Shown: one piece after another, positions 17,333 to 25,616 of the stretch
How positions within the stretch are numbered: the first letter of the stretch is position 1
Layout of the letters: each line of letters opens with the position of its first letter
From: Tissierellia bacterium
GTDB taxonomy: Bacteria > Bacillota > Clostridia > Tissierellales > Peptoniphilaceae
Reading direction: 5' to 3'
DNA: 57,587 bases
NCBI GenBank assembly: GCA_030527425.1
Contig: JAUNAV010000003.1
Span: 1-57,587, forward strand
Program-made: the position numbers and the translations under genes
The notes under the pieces: generated by a model
The model's input: the letters and a program-made list of their open reading frames with translations, nothing else
The model's database searches: none
What the model was told of the DNA's origin: nothing

Positions 17333-18379
17333 ATGAAAAGAAGACAATCATGGCTTGCTACTCAAGTAACTGATGAACAAGCAGGAAATAATGTTTCTTG
17401 GTCAGCAGTTTTTGCAGGAGCAGTTACATTTATTGCAGTATTTTTCTTATTAAGTCTTATAGGCTCTGCAATTGGATTTGGACTTGTATCACCAACAGAA
17501 TCAAATCCTCTTGATGGAGTATCAACAGGACTTTTAATTTGGACTGCAATTCAATTTATTATCTCACTTTACTGTGCAGGATTTGTTTCAGGAATTGCAG
17601 CAAGAAGAGTTGGTTTACTTCATGGATTTTTAACATGGGCTTTATCATTAGTACTTTCTTTAGTACTTATAACTTACTCAATTGCTGGAATATTCTCAGT
17701 AGTTGGTTCATTATTTAAAACTGCTGGAGATGCATTTGGTAATGTAGCTGGCGGAGTTGGTAATGTTGCATCAGATGCAGCAGGCAAAGCTGGAGAACAA
17801 ATTACATCTGCTTTAGATGATACAAACTTTGACGAAGTTAAATCAAATATGGAAAAATACTTACAAGATACAGATAATGAAAAATTACAACCTGATTATC
17901 TTGAAGGACAATTACAACAATCAGCAGATGAAATTAAAGAAGCTGCAACAGAGGCTGCTAAAAATCCAGATAAAGCTGAACAAATAGCAAAAGACACTGC
18001 AGATTCATTAAAAGATAGAGCTAAAAACATTTCTGACTCTGTAAAAAGAGAAGATATTGCGAGTGCAGTTAGCCAAAATTCTGATTTAAGCGAAGAAGAA
18101 GCTAATGAAATTACAGATAATATCTATAATGGAATCCAAGAAGCTTCTAAAAAATCAGAAGAAGCTATCAATGAAGCTCAAAAACAAATAAATGAAACTA
18201 TAAATGTAGCTGAAGAAAAAGTCGAAGAAGGAAGAGAAGTAGCTGAAGATGCAACAAATACAACAGCTAAAGCTTCTATAATTACTTTCATCGGTCTTGT
18301 AATCGGAGCAGTAGTTTCAATGCTTGGTGGAATGTCAGGCTCTAGAGTTTCTAGAAAACCAGAAGTTGAAAGAAACTAA
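17333..18379 (+). CDS. Membrane protein with charged amphipathic region, function unknown
   Basis: 348 residues. The N-terminal half has three or four hydrophobic segments starting NNVSWSAVFAGAVTFIAVFF, similar to small membrane proteins found in many bacteria without assigned function. Residues about 130-300 are a long charged, Ala/Glu/Lys-rich, apolipoprotein-like helical stretch with repeats such as EEAINEAQKQINETINVAEE. A last hydrophobic segment (ASIITFIGLVIGAVVSMLGG) closes the protein. Start ATG 17333 follows AGGAGG at 17321-17326; a TTG at 17273 overlaps the promoter. It is a single-gene unit. A cell-envelope or stress role is a guess. Confidence 0.7.
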   Translation: MKRRQSWLATQVTDEQAGNNVSWSAVFAGAVTFIAVFFLLSLIGSAIGFGLVSPTESNPLDGVSTGLLIWTAIQFIISLYCAGFVSGIAARRVGLLHGFLTWALSLVLSLVLITYSIAGIFSVVGSLFKTAGDAFGNVAGGVGNVASDAAGKAGEQITSALDDTNFDEVKSNMEKYLQDTDNEKLQPDYLEGQLQQSADEIKEAATEAAKNPDKAEQIAKDTADSLKDRAKNISDSVKREDIASAVSQNSDLSEEEANEITDNIYNGIQEASKKSEEAINEAQKQINETINVAEEKVEEGREVAEDATNTTAKASIITFIGLVIGAVVSMLGGMSGSRVSRKPEVERN

Positions 18380-18392
18380 TTTATTAAATTTC

Positions 18393-18418
18393 AAAGGCGC
18401 TTTATAGCGCCTTTTTTT
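18393..18418 (+). terminator. Intrinsic terminator after the membrane protein gene
   Basis: A perfect 8-bp stem AAAGGCGC / GCGCCTTT with a 6-nt loop and seven Ts. Confidence 0.92.
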
Positions 18419-18459
18419 ATTAATTTTTAATTTATGATATAGTAATTATGGAGGTATAT

Positions 18460-19212
18460 ATGAAATTTATTTCGTGGAATGTTAATGGAATTAGAGCTGC
18501 CATAAGAAAGGGCTTTATGGATTTTTTTAATGATGAAAACCCTGATTTTATGTGCTTACAAGAAATTAAGCTTTCTGAGGGACAATTAGATCTAGAACTT
18601 GAAGGTTATTATCAATACTATAATTATGCAGATAAAAAAGGGTATTCTGGAACTGCAATATTTACAAAACATGAACCTATTTCAGTATCATATGATATGG
18701 GAATAGATGAACATGATCATGAAGGAAGAATAATTGCTTTAGAATATGAGGATTTTTATCTGGTTACAGTCTATACTCCAAATTCGAAAAGAAAATTGGA
18801 AAGATTAGAATATAGACAGTATTGGCAAGATGATTTTAAAAATTATTTGAAAAAATTAGAAGAAAAAAAACCTGTAATTGTTTGCGGAGATTTGAATGTA
18901 GCACATAAGGAAATAGATCTAAAAAATCCTTCTACAAATAGACGAAATGCAGGTTTTACCGATGAAGAAAGACAAAAAATGACAGAGCTTTTGGATTCAG
19001 GTTTTACTGACACATTTAGATATTTCTATCCAGATAAAGAAGATGAATACTCATGGTGGAGTTATTTTGCAAAATCAAGAGAAAGAAATGTTGGATGGAG
19101 AATTGATTATTTTCTAGTAAGTGAGTCTCTTAATGATAGATTAGAAGATGCAGGAATAATGCAGGAAGTTATGGGCAGTGACCATTGTCCTGTATGGATA
19201 AGCCTAAAATAA
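18460..19212 (+). CDS. exoA: Exodeoxyribonuclease III
   Basis: A 250-residue AP endonuclease/3'-5' exonuclease of the EEP fold. It shows MKFISWNVNGIRAA, the metal-binding Glu in CLQEIKLSE, GDLNVAHKEID, WRIDYFLVS and the catalytic SDHCPV near the end. ATG 18460 is preferred because GGAGGT lies at 18450-18455, overlapping an earlier in-frame ATG at 18448. An extended -10 (TGATATAGT, 18435-18443) provides a promoter. Acts in base-excision repair. Confidence 0.95.
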   Translation: MKFISWNVNGIRAAIRKGFMDFFNDENPDFMCLQEIKLSEGQLDLELEGYYQYYNYADKKGYSGTAIFTKHEPISVSYDMGIDEHDHEGRIIALEYEDFYLVTVYTPNSKRKLERLEYRQYWQDDFKNYLKKLEEKKPVIVCGDLNVAHKEIDLKNPSTNRRNAGFTDEERQKMTELLDSGFTDTFRYFYPDKEDEYSWWSYFAKSRERNVGWRIDYFLVSESLNDRLEDAGIMQEVMGSDHCPVWISLK

Positions 19213-19235
19213 AAATAAAAAGTTTAAGGAAAATT

Positions 19236-19724
19236 ATGAAAAAACAAGAAGTGTATGAATTTTTAAATGATAAAAAAATTTGGCATGAAATAGATGAGCA
19301 TGAGGCCGTCTTTACTATGGAGGATCTTGAAAAAGTCGATCTAAAATATCCAAATTTAGATGCAAAAAATTTATTTGTAAGAGATGATAAAAAGAAAAAT
19401 TATTATTTAATTTCTGTAAAAGCAAATAAAAGAGTGGATCTAAAAGAATTTAAAAAGAGATTTCAAACAAGAAGGTTGAGTTTTTCAAGCGATAAAGATT
19501 TAATGGAAAAATTAAAATTAATGCCAGGATCTGTTTCACCGCTGGGAATTTTAAATAATACTGATAAAGATGTAATATTCTATTTAGACAAAGAGTTTTT
19601 AAAAGAACCTTCAATTATAGGAGTCCATCCCAATGAAAATACTGCAATGGTATGGTTAAAAACTCAAGAATTAATAGATTTAATAAAAGAGCATGGAAAT
19701 ATTGTTCATGTTGTCGAATTATAA
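19236..19724 (+). CDS. YbaK/ProX-type aminoacyl-tRNA editing protein
   Basis: 162 residues of the YbaK/aaRS-associated fold. ISVKANKRVDLKEFKK contains the conserved lysine expected in the editing site and LMPGSVSPLGILNN is the conserved loop. Length and sequence resemble the Clostridia PrdX/ProX proteins, which remove Ala mischarged onto tRNA-Pro. ATG 19236 follows AAGGA at 19226-19230; an upstream in-frame start at 19185 would overlap exoA. It may be co-transcribed with exoA. The substrate (Ala-tRNA-Pro) is inferred from family. Confidence 0.85.
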   Translation: MKKQEVYEFLNDKKIWHEIDEHEAVFTMEDLEKVDLKYPNLDAKNLFVRDDKKKNYYLISVKANKRVDLKEFKKRFQTRRLSFSSDKDLMEKLKLMPGSVSPLGILNNTDKDVIFYLDKEFLKEPSIIGVHPNENTAMVWLKTQELIDLIKEHGNIVHVVEL

Positions 19725-19729
19725 AAAGG

Positions 19730-19757
19730 CCTTGAAGCTAAAAGCTTCAAGGTTTTT
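19730..19757. terminator. Bidirectional terminator between convergent genes
   Basis: A perfect 10-bp stem CCTTGAAGCT / AGCTTCAAGG with an AAA loop. It is followed by five Ts on the plus strand and preceded by AAAAA, giving a T tract on the minus strand, so it can end both the ProX-type gene and the selenium operon. Confidence 0.9.
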
Positions 19758-20886
19758 ATATTTTATTATTTAGTTGTCTAATTATTTCAATTGCTTCATC
19801 TATTTCTTCAAATGTATTAAAATAAGAAAAAGAAAAGCGAACCATTCCTTGTTTTTGGGTATTAAATTTTTCATGTATAAGTGGAGCACAATGAGCACCT
19901 GGTCTTGTTTGAATATCATATTCTTCATCCAAAATATTAGATATATCAGAAGAAGAAATATCGGATATATTAAATGAAACAATAGGTGAAAAATCTCCTT
20001 CTGGTTTTTTTGAATAGATTTTAATATTTTCTAAATCACAGATGCCTTCATAAAAACTTTTTGTCAAAGACTTCACTTTTTTGTTAATGTTAGAAATGCC
20101 TGTTTCTAGAATAAATTTTAGAGATTCGTTAAATGCAATTTGTGAGATGAAATTTCCAGTTCCTATTTCAAATATTGTTGGAAATTCGTTTGGGTGGCAT
20201 TTGTCGAAAGATTTAATTCCGCTTCCTCCGCTAAATACATCTTTAAAATCAAAATCTCCATTTTTAATAATTCCACCAATTCCTGTTGGTCCATATAGGG
20301 ACTTATGACCTGTAAAAACAAAAATAGAATTGTCATATTTTGATATATCAATTTCTGTATTACCTGCAGTTTGCGCTATATCTACAATCATAATCAAATT
20401 ATTGTCTTTTGCAAATTTATGAAGTCTGTCAAGGTCATTAACATTAGCTAAAACATTTGATGCATGATTTATAATAAGAAATCTTGTATTTTTCTTTTTT
20501 ATATCTTCTAATTTCTCATATTCTAATTCTTTTTTTTCATCAATATCTAAAAAAGAAAGATCAGCGCCACTTTGATATAGGGGCCTTAAAACGGAATTAT
20601 GTTCTGTAATTGATGTAATAACATGATCATTTGAATTAACAAGAGATTTTATCACAAAATTCATGCCATAAGTACAATTGTCTAAAAATACTATATCTTC
20701 TGGATTAGCACCGGTTATTTTTGCTAAAGATTTTTTCGTCTCAAGTATTTTAAGCATTGAATTTATTGATTTTTTATGACCACCTCTTGATGGATTACCA
20801 TATTTTTGACTTTTATATATTTCTTCAAAGCATTTTATGAAATTTTCTGGCTTTTTAATAGTAGTTGCTGAATTATCAAAGTACAT
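19756..20886 (-). CDS. Cysteine desulfurase, selenium-locus (EF2568-like) subfamily
   Basis: A 376-residue class V aminotransferase. MYFDNSATTIKKP opens the fold, FTGHKSLYGPTGIGG carries the PLP lysine, and RPGAHCAPLIHE holds the persulfide cysteine. This subfamily is associated with selD and yedF in genomes that use selenium as a labile molybdenum-hydroxylase cofactor; it would supply S or Se to the carrier proteins encoded upstream. It is the last gene of the minus-strand operon and overlaps the DUF3343 gene by 11 bp. A general NifS/SufS role is possible, but no scaffold gene lies here. Confidence 0.88.
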   Translation of the reverse strand: MYFDNSATTIKKPENFIKCFEEIYKSQKYGNPSRGGHKKSINSMLKILETKKSLAKITGANPEDIVFLDNCTYGMNFVIKSLVNSNDHVITSITEHNSVLRPLYQSGADLSFLDIDEKKELEYEKLEDIKKKNTRFLIINHASNVLANVNDLDRLHKFAKDNNLIMIVDIAQTAGNTEIDISKYDNSIFVFTGHKSLYGPTGIGGIIKNGDFDFKDVFSGGSGIKSFDKCHPNEFPTIFEIGTGNFISQIAFNESLKFILETGISNINKKVKSLTKSFYEGICDLENIKIYSKKPEGDFSPIVSFNISDISSSDISNILDEEYDIQTRPGAHCAPLIHEKFNTQKQGMVRFSFSYFNTFEEIDEAIEIIRQLNNKI

Positions 20887-21148
20887 ATTTTTCTATCTTT
20901 CTTTTAAAATTTTCGTGATCAAATGTATAAATGCCATCAAATTTTATATTATTCTCATCGAATAAATTTAGGCTTTTATCTAGATCTTCATATAAAATTC
21001 TAAGACTTAGACCGCAACCAGCATCAATTTCAGGTGGAAGTGGGATTAGTCTTGACTGTTTAAAATCTTTTACTAAATCATATGCTAAAGTCGCTCTTTG
21101 GGAATTATCAAAAGCGAATAGAAAATATTTAGCATGGCTTGACGACAT
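20876..21148 (-). CDS. DUF3343 putative selenium/sulfur carrier
   Basis: A 90-residue small protein with YFLFAFDNSQRATLAYD at the N-terminus and LPPEIDAGCGLSLRI in the middle, matching the DUF3343 (Se/S carrier-like) family; Cys in AGCGLSL is the presumed carrier residue. It overlaps yedF upstream by 20 bp and the desulfurase downstream, so translation is coupled. A role handing Se or S from desulfurase to SelD/YedF is inferred from context. Confidence 0.82.
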   Translation of the reverse strand: MSSSHAKYFLFAFDNSQRATLAYDLVKDFKQSRLIPLPPEIDAGCGLSLRILYEDLDKSLNLFDENNIKFDGIYTFDHENFKRKIEKYVL

Positions 21149-21737
21149 GTTTTGTCCTCATCAATTCCGCTATTTTAAACATATTTGTAACCTCTCCAAT
21201 TTGTAATTTATCTTTTAGATTGTAATTATCGAGGCATAGGCCACAAGATAGAACTTTAACACCTCTTTCATTGAGGCTTTTTAAATCTTCAACAGTTTTT
21301 TCATTTATAGTAGTTAAAGTTACACCCTTATTGTAGCATACAACGACTTCAGGTAATTTGTCTTGTTCAGTTAAAGCATAAACAAAACCTTCAAGTAATG
21401 ATTTAGAAAATTCTTCATCGCCACCACCCATTTTATCTGAAGAAATAAATACAACATAGTTATCAGAAGTTACTTTATTATGGTCAAAATTCTCAATCTC
21501 TTTAGCATTTAATGAATTTTCATTTTTTACCAAAGTCACTTTATATTTCATTTTGTCTAGTTTTTCTACTTTACTGTCTAATTTTAATTCATTAGCCATT
21601 TTTGTTAAATTTTCTGTAGCAACTTCATTATCAACTAATACTTCAAATTCATTCTCGTTTGCATTTTCACGTAGCGCCTTTTTAGTTTCAATCACTGGGA
21701 TTGGACAAACTTTGTCCATGCAATCTAATTTTTTCAT
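21129..21737 (-). CDS. yedF: Selenium metabolism protein YedF
   Basis: 202 residues with two parts: an N-terminal TusA-like domain with DCMDKVCPIPVIETKKAL (Cys-Pro-x-Pro persulfide/selenide motif), and a C-terminal DsrE-like domain ending with VKVLSCGLCLDNYNL. This fusion is typical of the YedF family found next to selD. An RBS GGAGGT precedes the start; SelD ends 9 bp upstream. It probably binds and delivers reduced selenium. Confidence 0.92.
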   Translation of the reverse strand: MKKLDCMDKVCPIPVIETKKALRENANENEFEVLVDNEVATENLTKMANELKLDSKVEKLDKMKYKVTLVKNENSLNAKEIENFDHNKVTSDNYVVFISSDKMGGGDEEFSKSLLEGFVYALTEQDKLPEVVVCYNKGVTLTTINEKTVEDLKSLNERGVKVLSCGLCLDNYNLKDKLQIGEVTNMFKIAELMRTKHVVKPC

Positions 21738-21746
21738 TTTTACCTC

Positions 21747-22760
21747 CTATTTTACAATAATATCATATGATCTTTTAGACTTTACTTGGCCAATTTGCCA
21801 AATGTCAATATTTTTTTGTCTAAATTCATCTTTTATTTTTTCTGCATCTTCTTTGCTTACTGCAACTAAAAGTCCACCAGATGTTTGAGGATCAAAAAGT
21901 ATTTCTTCAAGTGCAAAATCCTCTTTTATAAACTCAACCTTATTTCCCACAAAATTTCTATTGTTTTGAGCACCAGAAGTATATAAAAACTCTTTTGCCA
22001 AATCATAAGCAGGATTTAGAATAGGTAATTTATCAGTTTCAATAACTATTGTAAACTTATCATTTGCCATTTCAGTTAAATGTCCCAAAAGTCCAAAACC
22101 TGTTATATCAGTGGCTGCATGTATATCATAATTTACGAAAACATCTCTAGCATATTTGTTTAATAATTTCATTTGATCAGTACAAGCTTTAAAATCTTCA
22201 TCATTTACGAGACCTTGATTATAATTTGCACAGACCAAACCTGTACCTAATTTTTTAGTTAATAGTAATACATCATTATTTTTTGGAGTATTATTTTGCC
22301 AAATATCTGATTTTTTGATCTTACCTGTCACTGATAGGCCATATTTTACAGAATGATCATGTATTGAATGGCCTCCAGTCAAAGAAGCCTTTGCTTCTGT
22401 TACTTTATCATTACCACCCTTTAGTATCTGATTTAAAATGCTGAAATCTTCCTCTGTTGGAAACATGCATATATTCAAAGCACATATGACTTCTCCACCC
22501 ATTGCATAAATGTCGCTAAGTGCATTTGCTGCTGCAATTTGACCAAATAAGTATGGGTCATTTACCATTGGTGGAAAAAAATCTAAAGTTTGAATAGTGC
22601 AATTTTCGCCATCAATATCGATAATAGCGGCATCATCTTTTTTATCAAAACCTACTAAAATATCTTCTCTTTTATATATTTTTATATCTTTTAAAATACT
22701 ATCTAGATTACTTGCGGCAATTTTAGCATTGCAACCGCCACAAACAGACAATTCTTTCAT
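21747..22760 (-). CDS. selD: Selenide, water dikinase (selenophosphate synthase)
   Basis: A 337-residue ATP-dependent enzyme that makes selenophosphate. The N-terminal loop SVCGGCNAKIAAS has the catalytic Cys and Lys positions of SelD, with Cys rather than selenocysteine. Downstream motifs include DDAAIIDID, LTGGHSIHDHSVKYGLSVTG, DITGFGLLGHL and FDPQTSGGLL. It is the first gene of the minus-strand operon. On the minus strand an extended -10 (TGGTATAAT, TATAAT at 22779-22784) and an AGGTGAT RBS precede it. No selA, selB or selC is present here. Confidence 0.95.
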   Translation of the reverse strand: MKELSVCGGCNAKIAASNLDSILKDIKIYKREDILVGFDKKDDAAIIDIDGENCTIQTLDFFPPMVNDPYLFGQIAAANALSDIYAMGGEVICALNICMFPTEEDFSILNQILKGGNDKVTEAKASLTGGHSIHDHSVKYGLSVTGKIKKSDIWQNNTPKNNDVLLLTKKLGTGLVCANYNQGLVNDEDFKACTDQMKLLNKYARDVFVNYDIHAATDITGFGLLGHLTEMANDKFTIVIETDKLPILNPAYDLAKEFLYTSGAQNNRNFVGNKVEFIKEDFALEEILFDPQTSGGLLVAVSKEDAEKIKDEFRQKNIDIWQIGQVKSKRSYDIIVK

Positions 22761-22804
22761 TTAATCACCTCTATATTTATTATACCACTTTATTAATTTA
22801 TTAA

Positions 22805-22832
22805 TTGCATAATATTTTTAATATGATATAAT
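22805..22832 (+). promoter_or_regulatory. Promoter of the molybdate transport operon
   Basis: TTGCAT at 22805-22810, a 16-nt spacer, and extended -10 TGATATAAT with TATAAT at 22827-22832. It is divergent from the selD -10 only about 20 bp away. Confidence 0.8.
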
Positions 22833-22834
22833 TA

Positions 22835-22860
22835 TCGTATAGTTTTTAAAAAATATACGA
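22835..22860. promoter_or_regulatory. Candidate ModE-like operator upstream of modA
   Basis: TCGTATA (22835-22841) and TATACGA (22854-22860) form a perfect 7-bp inverted repeat with a 12-nt spacer covering the expected transcription start. The arms resemble halves of ModE operators (CGTTATAT/ATATAACG type), so molybdate-dependent repression is plausible. No modE is in the window. Confidence 0.5.
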
Positions 22861-22874
22861 CCATGGAGGATATT

Positions 22875-23732
22875 ATGAGAAGTTTATTAAAAATTGGAAT
22901 GTTGGCTTGTACTATGGCATTACTAACTAGTTGTTCAAATAAAAATGCTAATAGCGAAAATATTAAAAGCGATATTGTTTCGACTAGTCAAATTGACAAA
23001 GAAGACAATAGTTCAGAAAAAAAAATAAAGGGAGAAATTACAATAGGTGCTGCAGCAAGTTTAACAGATGCATTTGATGAAATAATTGAAAAATTCAATG
23101 AAGAAAATCCAGATGTCAAAATTAAAACTACATATGCATCAAGTGGAGATATACAAACACAAATTGAAAATGGCGCACCTATAGATCTATTTGTTTCAGC
23201 TGCACAAAAACAAATGGATCAATTAGAACAAGAGAATTTGATAGTTAAGGATACTAGATTTGATTTATTGGAAAATAAAGTAGTGCTTATAACACCTAAA
23301 GATAGCAAATTAAATTTAGAAACTTTTGAAAATGTAGCTGATAATGATGATATAAAAAAAGGTGATGTAGCTATTGGTATGGTTGATTCTGTACCAGTTG
23401 GTCAATATACAAAAGAGATATATGAGAATTTAGGACTTTGGGAAAAAGTTGAACAAAAAGCTAATTGGGCAAAAGATGTAAGACAAGTACTAGATTGGGT
23501 AAGTCAAGGTGAAAGTAAAGTGGGAATAGTTTATCAAACCGATGCCTTTACAGAAAAAGATAAAGTCAATATAGTAGCTAAGGCTCCAGATAAAAGTCAT
23601 AAACCTGTCGTATATCCGGTAGCATTAGTTAAAAATAGTGAAAATCAAAAACTTGCTAATAGCTTTTTGGAATATCTTAAAACTGACAATGCAAAAAAGA
23701 TATTAACTGATTATGGATTTGAGGTTAAATAA
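22875..23732 (+). CDS. modA: Molybdate ABC transporter substrate-binding lipoprotein
   Basis: 285 residues. A lipoprotein signal ends in LLTSC. The mature protein begins GEITIGAAASLTDAFDE and has TYASSGDIQTQIENGAPID, the ModA pattern that binds the oxyanion through Ser and backbone amides. VGQYTKEIYENLG and GIVYQTDAF follow as expected. ATG 22875 is chosen because GGAGG sits at 22865-22869, inside an upstream in-frame ATG at 22863. It captures molybdate (tungstate is also possible) for the ModB channel. Confidence 0.93.
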   Translation: MRSLLKIGMLACTMALLTSCSNKNANSENIKSDIVSTSQIDKEDNSSEKKIKGEITIGAAASLTDAFDEIIEKFNEENPDVKIKTTYASSGDIQTQIENGAPIDLFVSAAQKQMDQLEQENLIVKDTRFDLLENKVVLITPKDSKLNLETFENVADNDDIKKGDVAIGMVDSVPVGQYTKEIYENLGLWEKVEQKANWAKDVRQVLDWVSQGESKVGIVYQTDAFTEKDKVNIVAKAPDKSHKPVVYPVALVKNSENQKLANSFLEYLKTDNAKKILTDYGFEVK

Positions 23733-24388
23733 TGGATGTTAGACCGCTGTTTTTATCTATAAAAACAGCTTTTATGGCTACAATATTTACATTTATTCTT
23801 GGCATTTTAGCTGCAAGATTGGTATTAAAAACAGGAAAATATAAGGGAGTACTTGATGGATTATTTACTTTATCTATGGTGCTTCCTCCAACTGTTGTTG
23901 GATTTTTTCTATTAGTTTTTTTAGGTAATAATGGCCCTTTAAGCTATTTTTATAATTTATTTAATTTTAAAATAATTTTTACTTATCCTGCTGCAGTTAT
24001 TGCTTCTGTTGTTGTATCTTTCCCACTTATGTACAGAACAAGTCTTGGAGCTTTTGAACAAATAGATATAAATTATATATATGCCGCAAGGACTTTAGGC
24101 TTTAGTGAAAGAAAGATTTTTTTAAAAATAATTTTACCTATGGCTAAACCTGGTTTATTATCTGGAGTGGTTTTAGCATTTGCACGAGCTTTGGGGGAGT
24201 TTGGAGCAACTATTATGATAGCAGGTAATATTGAAGGGCGTACTCAAACTGTATCAACAGCTATTTATACTGCAGTACAAGCAGGCAAAAGGGATATTGC
24301 ATTTAGATGGTCTTTAATTATTTCCTTATTTAGTTTGATTGCTATGATTCTTATGAATTATTTAAGCACTGAAAAGAGGCAAAAATGA
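23732..24388 (+). CDS. modB: Molybdate ABC transporter permease
   Basis: A 218-residue membrane permease with about five helices and the EAA-like loop YAARTLGFSERKIFLKI. Ending motifs ARALGEFGATIMIAGNI and GRTQTVSTAIY are strongly conserved in ModB. The ATG overlaps the modA stop by one base. Confidence 0.95.
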   Translation: MDVRPLFLSIKTAFMATIFTFILGILAARLVLKTGKYKGVLDGLFTLSMVLPPTVVGFFLLVFLGNNGPLSYFYNLFNFKIIFTYPAAVIASVVVSFPLMYRTSLGAFEQIDINYIYAARTLGFSERKIFLKIILPMAKPGLLSGVVLAFARALGEFGATIMIAGNIEGRTQTVSTAIYTAVQAGKRDIAFRWSLIISLFSLIAMILMNYLSTEKRQK

Positions 24389-25398
24389 GTTTGGTTTTGG
24401 ATGTAAATAAAGATTTTTCTGATTTTAAAGTAAATATTAAACTTGATGTTGGAAATGAAATTATTGGATTTTTAGGAAATTCTGGATCAGGAAAGTCAGT
24501 GACTTTAAAGATGATAGCTGGAATAATTAAACCTGATAAAGGGTTAATTAAAATTGACGATGATGTTGTATTTTCAGAAAAAAACAAAATTAATATTTCC
24601 ACAAGGGAAAGAAAAGTTGGTTATCTTTTTCAAGACTATGCTATATTTCCACATCTTAGCGTAAAAGAAAATATTAGAATTGTTCTTGATAAAAAAAGAA
24701 AAGATCACTATACATACTATTTAAAAAAGTTTAATATTTTGGAATTAGAAAATAAAAAGTCTTATCAATTATCTGGAGGTCAAAAACAAAGATTAGCTTT
24801 GGCGAGGATGTTGGCTACCAATCCTAAAATAGTCCTTCTAGATGAACCTTTTTCTGCATTAGATACAGACCTAAGATGGAGAATTGAAAGATCAGTTTAT
24901 GACTTTTTAAAAAATTATAATAAGACAAGTATATTAGTTAGTCATAATAAAGATGAAATTTATAGGATATGTCAAAAGGTAGCTATAATTAAGAAGGGTG
25001 AAATAATTGAATTTTCAGATAAAAAGAGTATTTTTGAAAATCCAAATTCAATACATACTGCAAAATTAATAGGAATTAAAAATACAGCTACAATTCTTAA
25101 TAAAGGCGAGTATATAGTGGCTAATGAATTTAATCAAAGATTTAATTTCAAAACAAATAGCAATTTTTTAGCGTTTAAACCAGATATTTTTTCATTTGCT
25201 CCAAAAGATAAATATATAGATATCTTCATAACTGATCTAATTGAAAATCCAGGCTTTTTAACTATTATATCTAAAAATAAAAATTCAAGTGATTTTATGA
25301 CTTTTGACTTTAAATATTCAGACATATGCGAGTTAAAAAAAGGAGATAAGAAAAGATTGTATTATAATATTAATGATATAATGCTATTTGATTATTAG
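24385..25398 (+). CDS. modC: Molybdate ABC transporter ATP-binding protein
   Basis: A 337-residue ATPase with Walker A GNSGSGKSV, signature LSGGQKQRLALARML, Walker B VLLDEPFSALD and H-loop VSHNKDE. The C-terminal 110 residues form a divergent regulatory part where ModC proteins usually carry a Mop/TOBE fold. ATGA overlap with modB. A terminator follows directly. Confidence 0.93.
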   Translation: MSLVLDVNKDFSDFKVNIKLDVGNEIIGFLGNSGSGKSVTLKMIAGIIKPDKGLIKIDDDVVFSEKNKINISTRERKVGYLFQDYAIFPHLSVKENIRIVLDKKRKDHYTYYLKKFNILELENKKSYQLSGGQKQRLALARMLATNPKIVLLDEPFSALDTDLRWRIERSVYDFLKNYNKTSILVSHNKDEIYRICQKVAIIKKGEIIEFSDKKSIFENPNSIHTAKLIGIKNTATILNKGEYIVANEFNQRFNFKTNSNFLAFKPDIFSFAPKDKYIDIFITDLIENPGFLTIISKNKNSSDFMTFDFKYSDICELKKGDKKRLYYNINDIMLFDY

Positions 25399-25407
25399 CG
25401 AAAAAAG

Positions 25408-25434
25408 ATTTGCTTTAGAATAAGCAAATTTTTT
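25408..25434 (+). terminator. Intrinsic terminator of modABC
   Basis: A perfect 8-bp stem ATTTGCTT / AAGCAAAT, loop of 6, then a T tract. Confidence 0.87.
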
Positions 25435-25500
25435 ATTTTAAAGTTTTAATAAGAATTTTCTTATTTAAGAAAAAATTATCATTTGAATATTATAAAAAGC

Positions 25501-25593
25501 TAGTCAAAAGTTACTAAATAATATATAATAAATAGACAGCCCCTTTTTAGATAATTTTTTTGGAATTATTTATTATATTAAAGTATTAAGGGG
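25501..25593 (+). promoter_or_regulatory. Promoter and structured leader of the mannose-type PTS operon
   Basis: TAGTCA (25501-25506) and TATAAT (25524-25529), 17 nt apart, form a moderate promoter. The predicted transcript would start just before CCCCTT (25540-25545), which pairs with AAGGGG (25588-25593) shortly upstream of the RBS. A nested ATAATT / AATTAT stem lies inside. No sigma-54 -24/-12 element, common for this PTS family, was seen. Confidence 0.5.
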
Positions 25594-25616
25594 ACATTAA
25601 TGAAAGGAGAAGGAAT

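Noticed and set aside
19756-22760. Selenocysteine-encoding TGA in the selenium genes
   Set aside because: selD, yedF and the desulfurase read with Cys at the key places and end at normal stops.
22761-22874. Molybdenum cofactor riboswitch upstream of modA
   Set aside because: The leader after the predicted start is about 35 nt, too short, and no such fold is visible.
25435-25616. Sigma-54 promoter for the mannose PTS operon
   Set aside because: No TGGCAC-N5-TTGC-like element found.
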